The notes under the pieces are model-generated. The model saw nothing but the letters and a program-made list of their open reading frames with translations, was not told where the DNA came from and ran no database searches. A program made the position numbers and the translations under genes. Shown here piece by piece: positions 35,251 through 44,814 of a stretch of 64,000 nt of DNA. Positions within the stretch are counted from its first letter, which is position 1. Each line of letters opens with the position of its first letter. Location: assembly GCA_039029315.1 (NCBI GenBank), contig JBCCGK010000059.1, forward strand, positions 1 through 64,000, written 5' to 3'. The DNA is from JBCCCJ01 sp039029315. GTDB taxonomy: Bacteria; Bacteroidota; Bacteroidia; J057.

Positions 35251-35406
35251 ATGAAAAAATGCCTCTTCTTCCTGTATACATGGATTTTTTGTTCACCAAT
35301 CCTGGATCTTCATGACCCAAAAGTCCGCGGTCCAATTTCGGGTGAAATGCTCGTAGGTAGTGACTATGGGGTATTCTCCCCAAAAAAGAACCCCTCCTTC
35401 ACTTGA
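35251..35406 (+). CDS. Possible small secreted peptide
   Basis: A 51-residue reading frame that starts MKKCLFFLYTWIFCSP, which resembles a short signal peptide, followed by a plain tail. No relatives come to mind. The stop codon lies within the hairpin at 35391-35442, so it could equally be random sequence next to a terminator. I give it low confidence. Confidence 0.25.
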   Translation: MKKCLFFLYTWIFCSPILDLHDPKVRGPISGEMLVGSDYGVFSPKKNPSFT

Positions 35407-35442
35407 TTTGCCCTGAGATTCGGGGCATCGGTGAAGGAGGGG
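35391..35442. terminator. Long hairpin between convergent frames
   Basis: CCCCTCCTTCAC (35391-35402) and GTGAAGGAGGGG (35431-35442) form a perfect 12-base stem. Inside the loop GCCC and GGGC may add an inner stem. It lies just past the end of the 35480-36667 gene and probably terminates it. Confidence 0.6.
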
Positions 35443-35479
35443 CTTGAGCTGGAATAGCTTCCGTCTTTCTTGTCTGAGA

Positions 35480-36667
35480 CTAATTTCCCGGGCACATTTC
35501 CTCCTCAGGAAATGAGTTCATATAATCTAGATCGACCTGTCTGGTCAATAAGCGTACATCCAAAGCGGTGATTTTGTATTCCTGGTCTACCCGTACCCCT
35601 CGCTCGAATCGACCGCCAAACTGACCAACGGCGATGCGTGTGAAGCACTGCTTACTTTTGTTTAGCAGTTGGATCATGTTTTTCTGACGATGCTTGACCG
35701 CAGCATCCTTGCAATATTGATTGGCATAAGTGCTTTTGCCCTTATAGGCGCGATCCATATTGTGATTGATCAGATCAGCACCTCGCTGGTTGAGTTTGAC
35801 GGTGCTTCCTTCCAGAAAATAGTTCGGTGCCATGAGTTCCATCATCATGGCCTGAAATTGTTCTGGAGTCCCATTGAGCAGGATGTCATGCACATAGGTG
35901 AATACTTCTACATCTGACTGAAATTGTGGAATCTGAACACTGGGTAGCCCATCTACATAGGCTTGGGCCTTTTGATCTTCCACCCGACTGCCCAGGGTTG
36001 GCATGACTCTGATTTCATCTGCATTGTAGGTTTGGCGACCTGTCTCTGTCTCTTGTTTGTTGGTGCTGAGAAATCTCGCTTTCCAGGGAGAGGTGATGGC
36101 ATCTCGGTAGAATCTCACCCGGTAGATGGCATCCATCTGCGCGACTTCGGTATAGCTCACTACTTTTCCATATGAACAGGCGAGATTGATTGAGAAGGAG
36201 TTGGGCGTATGCCATTCGTCTTTTCGCTCATCTGCCATGCGAATGTTAGAAACCTCTGTTACAATCTTGTTGAAATTGAAGTTGCCAACAAACTGCTCCA
36301 GATTCGTGCTTGCCATCGCAAGGATTTCTTTGTCTGAAGGTGTCGGAATCCCAATATAGCGGTTCCAGGTAACGAGGAATCTGTTGTAACTAAATTTCCC
36401 GCCGACAATGTTGTATCGGGCCAGTCCACCAATCTCGACCTTAGCATTGGGATATTCAGCGATCTTGGCATTTCGGTAAACAATGACTCCACGCTCCCAA
36501 AAATATTGAGAATAGGAACTGCTCCAAACTTTGCTGCCCCCACGCTTGGAGAGTTCAATACTGAGGACACCGGGATTGTTAATATCCTGTCGGATTTGCG
36601 CATCCGAGGGCTGGCTGAAGACTGATGTTGACATAAGAAAGGCAATAAGGATAAGTGCTTGTTTCAT
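35480..36667 (-). CDS. Secreted protein of unknown function
   Basis: A 395-residue protein with a signal peptide (MKQALILIAFLMSTSVFSQ). It contains no domain that I recognise; the sequence is mixed alpha/beta with IYRVRFYRDAITSPWKARF and FQSDVEVFTYVHDILLNGTP as well-conserved-looking blocks, and it lacks a T9SS tail. The C terminus ends in EEEMCPGN. It is divergent from the histidine kinase gene by 183 bases. Confidence 0.7.
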   Translation of the reverse strand: MKQALILIAFLMSTSVFSQPSDAQIRQDINNPGVLSIELSKRGGSKVWSSSYSQYFWERGVIVYRNAKIAEYPNAKVEIGGLARYNIVGGKFSYNRFLVTWNRYIGIPTPSDKEILAMASTNLEQFVGNFNFNKIVTEVSNIRMADERKDEWHTPNSFSINLACSYGKVVSYTEVAQMDAIYRVRFYRDAITSPWKARFLSTNKQETETGRQTYNADEIRVMPTLGSRVEDQKAQAYVDGLPSVQIPQFQSDVEVFTYVHDILLNGTPEQFQAMMMELMAPNYFLEGSTVKLNQRGADLINHNMDRAYKGKSTYANQYCKDAAVKHRQKNMIQLLNKSKQCFTRIAVGQFGGRFERGVRVDQEYKITALDVRLLTRQVDLDYMNSFPEEEMCPGN

Positions 36668-36850
36668 GAGAAATAGGGTTGAAATATGGGTTATTCAACT
36701 CTTGGTTTCGCCAGATCAGAAAAAGGTAATCTGATCAAGAGATTTTTTTTTTCAATTGGGGAATCCTGCCGGATTCAAAGAAACAGATGAACCTACATTT
36801 TTCATGCGATTGTCCTATCTTGTCCGTTAGTTTGGTAATTAAAATTTACA

Positions 36851-38839
36851 ATGCTAAAACATCTGTTCTTTTTGCTGCTATTCCTCCCCTTTTCGCTTTT
36901 CGCAGAGCAATGGTCAGTCGATTCTCTCCAAAACCGTTTGTCTCAAACAGAAGGGCCGGAAAAAATCAGAACCTTGCGTGTTTTGAGTGAAGCGCTGGAA
37001 AATGAAGGATATGAAGTTGCAATAGAGGCAGCAGAAGCGGCTGTTAAGCTGGGACGGGAGCTGAATGATGTTTTGGAATTAGGCCTCAGCCTTACAAATA
37101 GAGGAATCATTCAAGACATGTTTGGTCGCTATGGGGATGCAATGGACTCATTTGTAGAAGCGAAAACATTGCTGGAGCAAAAAGGGAGTATGTCTGCACA
37201 GGCCAACAATCTTTACTATCTGGGAATGGCCTATTTTCATCTGGGAAAAAACGAGCGGGCACTCAGCTTGTGCGAGGAAGCATTGGGGATGTTCCGATCG
37301 GTTCAGGACAGTGCAGGCTTGGCCGAGAATCTCAATGGGATTGGACTGATATATCAGACCCAGGAAGAATATGGGAAAAGTTCAGAAGTTTTTTTTCAGG
37401 CACTGGATTATGCAGCCACCAGCAAGCAAAGCCATATTCTGGGAAACATTGGAATCAACTTCTTGAAATTGAATGAGTTTGAGCAAGCTCTGTCCTACTT
37501 CAGAGAGTGTTATCAACTGGAAAAAGCCCAACAAAAAAAAGTGGATCTCGCTTATACGCTGAACTATCTTGGAGGGGTGCATTATCAGATGCTTGAATTC
37601 GATTCAGCCGTTTACTACTTTCGGACGGCTTATGAGAACAATCTCGCGCTCAATCAACTTGAGCAGATTCAACTCAGCCTTGGCAACCTTGTCAGGGCGC
37701 TTGTCCAATTGGGGCGAAAAGAAGAAGTCTTCGAAACCATTGATCTATTGGAGAAGCAGGAGGATAAGGAGAGAGAGTTCGAACAGGTAAGAGAATCGGT
37801 CAAGTTTGAAGCATTCCAACTCCTGGGCCAAATAGATTCCTCGAATGTCTATCTTCGCAAGACGATAGATTCCGCACGAGTCCATGGAAAATGGACCACA
37901 GTATATGCCAATTCTCTTCTACTTGCCAGAAACTATTTCTCCCAACAACAATGGGAAAAGTGCATCGAAGCTATGAAGCTTCATATCGCCATGAAAGATT
38001 CTGTTTTTTCCAAAGAACGGACCGAAATCATTCAGAAGTTGAGCATTGAATACGAAACTGAAAAAAAAGAAGCAGAGATTGAACGCCTGCAAGTGGCAGA
38101 AGCCAATGCCCGTTTTCGAACAAGGGCTTGGATCATCGGCTGTGTCCTCATTGCCATTCTCGGGCTAGCCTTCATCTGGTTCCAGTCTGTCAACAATCGT
38201 AAAAATCGTGAGATCAAACTGGAACGCCTCCGAACTGAAATCGCCAGTGATCTCCACGATGAGATGGGAAGCATTCTGACAGGAATCTCCATGCAAGCCC
38301 AAATGATGCAATTTGGTTCGAGTCAAGGAGTTGCGCCATATCAGCAGAAAATCATCAACAATAGCCAGAAGGCCATAGCGACCATGCGGGATGTGATCTG
38401 GTCCATTGACAGTCGATATGATCAGATTGGAGGCTTGGTGGATCGAATGAAAGAACATGCCTTTGAAATGCTCAATCCTGTGGATATAGAGTGGGATTTC
38501 AAGGTGGATAGCTGGGATCTGGATCAGCCGATGTCCCCTGATGTGCGTCAGAATCTTTACCTGATATTCAAGGAAGCGATCAACAATATTGTCAAACATG
38601 CGCCTGAAAACCGTGTCAATATTTCCCTCCTGCAGCAAAAAGACAATTGGAGCCTGATGATTCACAACTGGTCAGAAAAGACGGAAAACCCTTCCCCAGT
38701 CGGGCCTTCCATTGTCCAATCGCTGGGTCAGGGCTTGAAGAATATGGAGATGCGGGCCAGAAAAATAGGCGCAGATTTTCGCCTGGTTCGGGAGTCAGGG
38801 TTCCAATTGATCCTCAATGGCAAAACCTTCCCGGCATAA
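36851..38839 (+). CDS. TPR sensor histidine kinase (HisKA_3, NarX/LuxR-pair type)
   Basis: The 662-residue protein has a signal peptide (MLKHLFFLLLFLPFSLFAEQ), about seven TPR-like repeats (30-390) predicted to lie outside the membrane, one helix (about 425-443), and a cytoplasmic kinase. The phospho-acceptor is in DLHDEMGS (His near 469), typical of HisKA_3. The ATPase part has the N box FKEAINNIVKHA and G box GQGLKNM. It should phosphorylate the LuxR-type regulator encoded 67 bases downstream. The signal sensed by the TPR domain is unknown. Confidence 0.92.
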   Translation: MLKHLFFLLLFLPFSLFAEQWSVDSLQNRLSQTEGPEKIRTLRVLSEALENEGYEVAIEAAEAAVKLGRELNDVLELGLSLTNRGIIQDMFGRYGDAMDSFVEAKTLLEQKGSMSAQANNLYYLGMAYFHLGKNERALSLCEEALGMFRSVQDSAGLAENLNGIGLIYQTQEEYGKSSEVFFQALDYAATSKQSHILGNIGINFLKLNEFEQALSYFRECYQLEKAQQKKVDLAYTLNYLGGVHYQMLEFDSAVYYFRTAYENNLALNQLEQIQLSLGNLVRALVQLGRKEEVFETIDLLEKQEDKEREFEQVRESVKFEAFQLLGQIDSSNVYLRKTIDSARVHGKWTTVYANSLLLARNYFSQQQWEKCIEAMKLHIAMKDSVFSKERTEIIQKLSIEYETEKKEAEIERLQVAEANARFRTRAWIIGCVLIAILGLAFIWFQSVNNRKNREIKLERLRTEIASDLHDEMGSILTGISMQAQMMQFGSSQGVAPYQQKIINNSQKAIATMRDVIWSIDSRYDQIGGLVDRMKEHAFEMLNPVDIEWDFKVDSWDLDQPMSPDVRQNLYLIFKEAINNIVKHAPENRVNISLLQQKDNWSLMIHNWSEKTENPSPVGPSIVQSLGQGLKNMEMRARKIGADFRLVRESGFQLILNGKTFPA

Positions 38840-38906
38840 GACAGTCTGATTGCTTCCCCCAAATATGGGAGAGAAGTGAAGAAAAAAAATCCAGATATTT
38901 GCACCC

Positions 38907-39539
38907 ATGATGCGAATTGGAATCATTGAAGACCACCAGGATACCCGAGAGGTTTTACACGCTTTCTTTTCTCAGCAAGCAGGCTTTGAGGTCTGTCTTG
39001 TGGCTGAATCTGTGGAAGCCTTTTTCGCAGAACTCGAAAAGCTGTCATCCCCTCCCTCTCTCCTCTTGCTGGATATCAACTTGCCGGGCATCTCAGGGAT
39101 AGAAGCCATCAAAAGTTTGGCACAAAGACTCCCTGATGTCGACATTGTGATGCTGACCATGCACGATGATAGTCGACACATTTTTCAGGCTTTATGTGCT
39201 GGTGCTATTGGCTATCTGGTCAAGGGAACCCCGCTTGTCAAGATCAAGTCAGCACTCCTCAATGTTCAGCAAGGAGGCTCTGCCATGTCTCCACATGTCG
39301 CCAGAAAGGTGGTAGAATATTTTCAACCGGGCAAAAAGAAAGGTGATAGTGCCCTCACCCCCAAGGAGCATCAAATCGTGGAGGGCCTGGTCGATGGCCT
39401 GAGTTACAAGCTGATCGCAGATCGATATTCCATCAGTATCGAAACCGTCCGCACCCATATCAAGAATATCTACAAGAAGCTGCATGTGAACAGCAAATCC
39501 GAAGTAGTAGCGATGAAGCTCAGGGGGGAGATTGATTGA
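38907..39539 (+). CDS. NarL/LuxR-type response regulator
   Basis: The 210-residue protein has a receiver domain with the phosphorylated Asp in LLLLDINLPGI (Asp56) and the Lys of GYLVKGTP, followed by a LuxR-type HTH (LTPKEHQIVEGLVDGLSYKLIA, then TVRTHIKNIYKKL). It is the probable partner of the upstream TPR kinase. It would bind promoter DNA after phosphorylation. Confidence 0.95.
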   Translation: MMRIGIIEDHQDTREVLHAFFSQQAGFEVCLVAESVEAFFAELEKLSSPPSLLLLDINLPGISGIEAIKSLAQRLPDVDIVMLTMHDDSRHIFQALCAGAIGYLVKGTPLVKIKSALLNVQQGGSAMSPHVARKVVEYFQPGKKKGDSALTPKEHQIVEGLVDGLSYKLIADRYSISIETVRTHIKNIYKKLHVNSKSEVVAMKLRGEID

Positions 39540-39819
39540 GAGGAGCTTCCTTCGGACGCATAACAAAAGAACAACTGTACCATTTTCCCTACCGCCAGTC
39601 AAGCCTTTTTCACAAGGCGAGGATTTGTTGATGATGTGAAGGTGGTTCCTCTGCCATTTAGCCTACACACATGACTCGGAGCTTGATCTTTTATCCTTCC
39701 AAGCTCAAAAAGCTCCCAAAACCCCTCCCGCCTCCCATGAACATGGGATGGTGTCTCCTATGCTTGCCAAATACCTTTGTTGGAAATCGAATCAGACGAT
39801 GAACCTTAACCTCTGTTTT
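39540..39819. other. Intergenic region with a weak hairpin
   Basis: 280 bases upstream of the T9SS cargo gene. GAGCTTG (39679-39685) and CAAGCTC (39700-39706) could form a small stem followed by AAAA, and TCCCATGAACATGGGA at about 39736 is a short palindrome. No gene and no repeat copy is seen; the promoter of the downstream gene must lie here. Confidence 0.35.
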
Positions 39820-42800
39820 ATGAAATCAACCTTTTCCTACTTCTTGTACTTGCTCCTACTTCCGGCCATTTTGTCTGCACAGACTGTGGTGGATCATCCG
39901 ATCAAACTGGTCAATTCAGCAGTTGAAGCCAATGAATTCTTGATTTTTCATACCGATGGAATGGGAAACTCCAATCCCAATACCGAAACGACCATCGGAA
40001 GATACGATCCTGCTGGCACCAATGCTGAACAACGAATACTTGAAGGAAGCTCAACCACCAATCCTGCCTCCCTTACTGCCAATGGTAGCAAATTCCTCAA
40101 TGCCATCACCCTCGACTACAATGGGGATAGCTATGACGAGCCAGTAGTGGTCGTAGAAAAGGCCAATGGCGCCAAAGCCTTCGTGCTTCCAGGCATCAAT
40201 AAGGCCACCTTAACGGGCAGTATTGACCCTAATGCTACTGAATTCATTCTTCCAACCCCTGGCAATGGAGGGGAAATTGTCAAATTAGCCAAAGGCGATT
40301 TTGACAACGATGGAAGAGAGGAATTGGTGGTCCTCACAAGGGCTGATCAGGTGAATGGTGGCTTCTGGCTTGAAATCTATGGTGTCATTTCAGCCTCGTC
40401 GCCCAACAACCTCTCTCGCCTCAAACAAAAAAGTCTGGGAATTGGATTTTTGCCACTGAGCAATTCTGATGATGAAGCCTTCGATCTGGCTGTGGGAGAT
40501 TTTGATAATGATGGAGCCCCTGATCTGGCAATTGTTGCCTTTGAACAAGGAGCAACTTCTCGCCAGTGTTTTTTGCAATTGTATCAGGTTGAGCCTCCTG
40601 ATTATGTGAACTTCTTTAGTTATGGTATTGTTACAAAAGGAAAGTTGACGATCACCCCAACAGGCTCTTCATCGGGATGGGAGAATGTCGGTATCGTTTC
40701 GCATAGTCCTTTTGCAGGGCCAGATCAGTTGTGCGTTTCGGTGATCTATGAGGACCCAAACAACCCCAACTTGATGCATAGAGAAGTTTATTCTATCATC
40801 ACAGATCCTACACCGGAAGCCTATAGCCTGGATTCGCCCACCATCCTTGCCACTCCTTATACCAATGACATCCAAAATGGAGGAGACCGGATTGCCCTCT
40901 CCATGGCCAGTGGAGATTTGGCAAATATAGAAGAAGACATGGTTGCCATTGCCTGGGATGGAGAAGTGCGAATCTTCAGTCCGTATGATGTATCTGTAAG
41001 TATGCGGGCAAGCTCTTCCGGGGGAACGGTTCAAGATCAGTTCTACCAATTGGTCAAAGGCAATCAGTATCTATCCATAGGAGATATGGACTATGACAAA
41101 TCCCAGGAAATCCTGATTGTTACCACCGATGATGACGGGAATTCCGGGAATGAACAACACTTCCTGAGAACGACTGTCCTTGGACTGAGCCAGAGCCTGG
41201 ACGCCCTTTCTGTCAAAGGCCAACGGGATCTCCAATTCCAGCCCTGGGCAGGTGCATCGAGCGATTATCACTTCGCAGCATGTGTAGGAGAGTTTCAGGG
41301 AGGCCGCGCAATCTTGAAAGAACCGACAATGACTAGCAAGACGATTTTTACACCATTGATTGTCAATAATGCGCCTCCTCATCACTTTGATATCCTGGGG
41401 ACCCTTGAAGCCGATATTCTGGAGGCCTATCCTGTCTGGCCTACCACGGCAGCAAGTGGAACCATCAGTTCTCTCTATGGAGCGGTAAGCAGCACATCCC
41501 AAACGCTTGAAACCGAGCTGACATCAGATTGGGGTGTCAGTGCGACCTTATCAGCGGGTGTCTCAAAGTTGGGCAATGGGGTGAAAGCTTCTATTACGGG
41601 AAAATACGGGGAAGAATTCTCTCAAACCCAAATGACTACGGAGACGGTTACCATCAGTACACTCAGCACTGCGCTCTCAGATGATCAAGTCTATGGTACA
41701 GTACAAGAGTATGACATCTACGAATATCCTGTTGATTCCAGCGGGCACACAATTGGCTATGTGTTGGCGATGGTTAGGGAGGGAAGTCCTATCATCCAAT
41801 GGATGGATTCCAAATCAGTGGATGCTCTGAACTATCTTCCTGATCATGAACCGGGCAACCTCCTCTCATACCCTTCCAGTTCGAATTTTGATAGCTATGC
41901 TGGTGTATCAGAGGAAATTCTCACTGGCGTCAGCACAAATATCGGCTCTGGTGGAGGCTTAACCTTTGAGATGAAATTTGAGGATTTTGCCTCAAATAGT
42001 GCCAGTACGACCAAAACCTTTGGAGCCGAAGTCACTGTCTCCGCGAGTGCTTCTTTTAAGTATTTCGATCTTGGGCTGGACGTAACTGGAACCTATAACC
42101 AAAGTGAGATGACCACCCATACCAGTACCGCCTATTCAGAAATCTCATTGACAAGTGATCTGAACCGATCTCTGGATCAGGCTTTTACTGATGCAACTTA
42201 CACTGTTACCCCTAAAGCATACTGGGCAGAAAACGGCGCCCTCACCCTTGGATATGCCGTAGATCCCTCCCTTGGTAGTCAGGGGGTGAATACTTTTTGG
42301 ACAGATCATTATCAATCCAATCCTGATTTCAGCCTGATTCTTCCCTGGCGATTGGATGCTGCCAAAGGCTTCGCCCTGGGAAGTACAGCAGATAAGGCTC
42401 GACTCAGTAAGTCCATTTCCCTTAGCCGTTCTTCCTTTGCTACTGGAGACACCATCCTGATCCATGCGTTTGTCCAAAACTATAGCTTCCTCACTTACAC
42501 CGGTGGCGTAGAATTCCAGTTCTATGCCGGAAATCCTGACAATGGTGGCATCCTTTTGGAAGATATCCATGGACAAACGATCTTGACACATACAGATGTG
42601 TACGAGGCGAGAGAAAGAACCCCCATTGTGTTTCTATGGAAAGTACCTGCCGGGATCAATCCTGATCCTAGAATCTATGTTGTTATCGATCCTGCCAATA
42701 AGATCACCGAAATTCACGAAGACAACAATATCGGGTTTCGGGCAGGAACAGCTGGACCAGCGAACAGCGTCCATGATGAGTTGGCAGACAGCCCCATTCA

Positions 42801-43050
42801 GACAAAGCTCTACCCTAACCCTGTTTCTGATCGGGCTGATTTGGAGATCCAACTGCCCTCTCATGGATTGCTGGATGTTCAACTCTTCAATCTGCAAGGG
42901 CAGTTGATGCAAACAGTTTATCACAAGGAGTTGCACCGAGGAAATTTCATCTTGCCGATGAATCTGGCCACGCTCCCCAATGGCTATTATTGGGTGAAGG
43001 TTAGATTCAATCAACAGCAGCAAATCGTGAAACTGATGAAAGCTAACTAG
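39820..43050 (+). CDS. Large T9SS cargo: FG-GAP repeats, Ser/Thr-rich beta region, CARDB and Por tail
   Basis: From the ATG at 39820 the protein has 1076 residues with a signal peptide (MKSTFSYFLYLLLLPAILSAQ). FG-GAP/integrin-like calcium motifs occur at DFDNDGREELVVL, DFDNDGAPDLAIV and DMDYDKSQEILIV (about 145-450). A Ser/Thr-rich region (about 530-785) contains paired long strands such as GVSATLSAGVSKLGNGVKAS and AEVTVSASASFKYFDLG. A CARDB-like domain follows (about 860-970), and the last 80 residues are the type IX sorting domain (KLYPNPVSDRADL ... VKLMKAN). It should be exported to the cell surface or medium. Molecular function is not known. Confidence 0.82.
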   Translation: MKSTFSYFLYLLLLPAILSAQTVVDHPIKLVNSAVEANEFLIFHTDGMGNSNPNTETTIGRYDPAGTNAEQRILEGSSTTNPASLTANGSKFLNAITLDYNGDSYDEPVVVVEKANGAKAFVLPGINKATLTGSIDPNATEFILPTPGNGGEIVKLAKGDFDNDGREELVVLTRADQVNGGFWLEIYGVISASSPNNLSRLKQKSLGIGFLPLSNSDDEAFDLAVGDFDNDGAPDLAIVAFEQGATSRQCFLQLYQVEPPDYVNFFSYGIVTKGKLTITPTGSSSGWENVGIVSHSPFAGPDQLCVSVIYEDPNNPNLMHREVYSIITDPTPEAYSLDSPTILATPYTNDIQNGGDRIALSMASGDLANIEEDMVAIAWDGEVRIFSPYDVSVSMRASSSGGTVQDQFYQLVKGNQYLSIGDMDYDKSQEILIVTTDDDGNSGNEQHFLRTTVLGLSQSLDALSVKGQRDLQFQPWAGASSDYHFAACVGEFQGGRAILKEPTMTSKTIFTPLIVNNAPPHHFDILGTLEADILEAYPVWPTTAASGTISSLYGAVSSTSQTLETELTSDWGVSATLSAGVSKLGNGVKASITGKYGEEFSQTQMTTETVTISTLSTALSDDQVYGTVQEYDIYEYPVDSSGHTIGYVLAMVREGSPIIQWMDSKSVDALNYLPDHEPGNLLSYPSSSNFDSYAGVSEEILTGVSTNIGSGGGLTFEMKFEDFASNSASTTKTFGAEVTVSASASFKYFDLGLDVTGTYNQSEMTTHTSTAYSEISLTSDLNRSLDQAFTDATYTVTPKAYWAENGALTLGYAVDPSLGSQGVNTFWTDHYQSNPDFSLILPWRLDAAKGFALGSTADKARLSKSISLSRSSFATGDTILIHAFVQNYSFLTYTGGVEFQFYAGNPDNGGILLEDIHGQTILTHTDVYEARERTPIVFLWKVPAGINPDPRIYVVIDPANKITEIHEDNNIGFRAGTAGPANSVHDELADSPIQTKLYPNPVSDRADLEIQLPSHGLLDVQLFNLQGQLMQTVYHKELHRGNFILPMNLATLPNGYYWVKVRFNQQQQIVKLMKAN

Positions 43051-43363
43051 CAAATCAGACCCTCTTTTTTGATTCCTTCTCTATCCTACAGGGACATGAT
43101 AGCGGCACAGAATAATTGGCAATCAGTCGATTATTTCTGTGCCCATATTGGTCTTCTAGCAGTCTTTTCTATCTTCTCTGGTCCCCAATCCGCTTGGGAC
43201 AAGGATCCTACAGGAAGCAGCAAGAATGGATTGATTCTCATTTCGGGTTCAGATAATCGTTTCTTGTTCCTGATGAAAAAATGCCTGGTACATCTGCCTT
43301 GATTTGCAGTAGGCATACATTCTTTGTAACTCCTGTTGCTAATTCACCTTCAACAATTCGCGA
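43051..43363. other. Intergenic region with a terminator hairpin
   Basis: No credible gene. A hairpin at 43104-43143 (GGCACAGAATAAT against ATTATTTCTGTGCC, one bulge) lies downstream of the T9SS cargo gene. A reading frame of 77 codons runs through the region but lacks any coding signal that I can point to. Confidence 0.45.
43104..43143 (+). terminator. Hairpin downstream of the T9SS cargo gene
   Basis: A 13-base stem with one bulged T and a 13-base loop, 53 bases after the stop codon of the T9SS cargo gene. There is no long T-run. Confidence 0.5.
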
Positions 43364-44808
43364 ATGTCTGGAAAAATACCTACGAATCTCGGAAGTCCTC
43401 AATCCTTTCTGCGGATAAGGTGGGGATTCCTCTTTTCGGCATTTTCATACAGTTTACTTTTTGCTCAGCAACCACTTGTGTCCCTGTCATTTTCTGAGGG
43501 AGATCTAGCCGAAAATAAAGCAACGATTGCATCTGAAGAGGCTGTCTATAAGGTCGATCTGATGCGGCAGCATTTCGCGAGAGGCTTGACAGACTATGCC
43601 TTGGATCTAAGCGAATACGCTGCTTATCGAAGACCGTGGGTACTAGATAGTGCTCTTGCCAATCACATTGAGACAGATGGCAGTTTTTCCGTTCAGGTTT
43701 GGGTAAAAACACTCCCGGAAGCCGAACAAGGAACCCCCATTATTGGGAATAAAACAAGTGGAGAGGACGAAGGAACTGGTTGGCAAATAATTACTCAGGA
43801 AAATGGTGCCTGGGGCATTTCTCTTTCTGATGGAACACATCAGATCTTCTACCGTCCCACGAAGCAACAACGAATCAATGATGGGCAGTGGCATCAGATC
43901 GTCTTGAGCATCGAGCGCCCCAAAAATGAATCAAGGATGTATTTTGATGGAAAAGCTGTCGCCATTTATAACCTTGGCCACCTCGGCGATGTATCAAGTT
44001 CTTTTCGTACGATCATCGGAGGGGCAGATGAATACTTCGACTGGGGATCAGCTGGACAATGGACAGCTTTTAATGGGTATCTGGATGAAGTCAAAATCTG
44101 GAATCGAAGCCTTTCTGCACAGGAGGTTCATACATTGTGGATGGATTTTTTCCCGGAATCAGGCTCTATGGATTCGGAACCTTCTCCCCAGCAGCTTAAA
44201 GTTCTGGTGTGGAATATCTGGCATGGTGGGAGACGATATGGGCAAAAAGTAGGTGTCAAACGTACCATAGAGATCCTCCAGAAGGAGCGGGCGGATATTG
44301 TGTGTCTGATCGAGACCTATGGCTCTGGAGAAAAAATTGCTGATGCACTGGGGTATGAACTCTATTTGATCAGTTCCAATTTGTCTATCCTCAGTCGCTT
44401 TCCAATTGAAGAAACCATCGAGACCTTCCGGCCTTTCAACTTTGGAGCAGCAGTTGTCCGACTAAGCCCCACAACACGGCTGCTTGTCTGTGATACCTGG
44501 TTACATTATCTGCCGGACTATCTGGGATCTGTTGGTGCTGATACCGCCACAGCAGCAAAACCATGGCCGAGGCTGGATTCACAGACAGCTATCGGGAGCT
44601 GCATATCGATCCGGCTTCCGATCCAGGCTATACCTGGACGCCACGAGCAGCGACCTCCTCTTCCAAATACGGGATTCGGGACAGGATTGATTATATTTAT
44701 TATCAAGGGAATGCCTTGATGCCCATTGTGTCAAAAGTCCTGGACGATCATCCGATTATGTTTCCCTCTGATCATGCAGGAGTAGTGACGGTATTTCGAC
44801 TGAACTAA
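43364..44808 (+). pseudogene. LamG-endonuclease/exonuclease/phosphatase gene with internal deletion and frameshift
   Basis: The 5' part (43364 to about 44550) encodes a signal peptide, a LamG-like concanavalin domain (about 60-260) and the start of an endonuclease/exonuclease/phosphatase domain (LKVLVWNIWHGGRRYGQ to WLHYLPDYLG). The reading then leaves the family pattern and stops at 44719. In another frame, 44563-44808 reads AGFTDSYRELHIDPASDPGYTWTPRAA to IRDRIDYIYYQG and PSDHAGV, which is the true C terminus of the same domain. The section that normally carries the GDFNSxSHLD catalytic motif is missing at the junction near 44545-44560. I conclude that a deletion of roughly 90 codons left a frameshift, and the enzyme is dead. 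Confidence 0.75.
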
Positions 44809-44814
44809 TCCCTC

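Noticed and set aside
43069..43302. A 77-codon frame between the T9SS cargo and the LamG gene
   Set aside because: It crosses a terminator hairpin, has no signal peptide or domain, and looks like chance.
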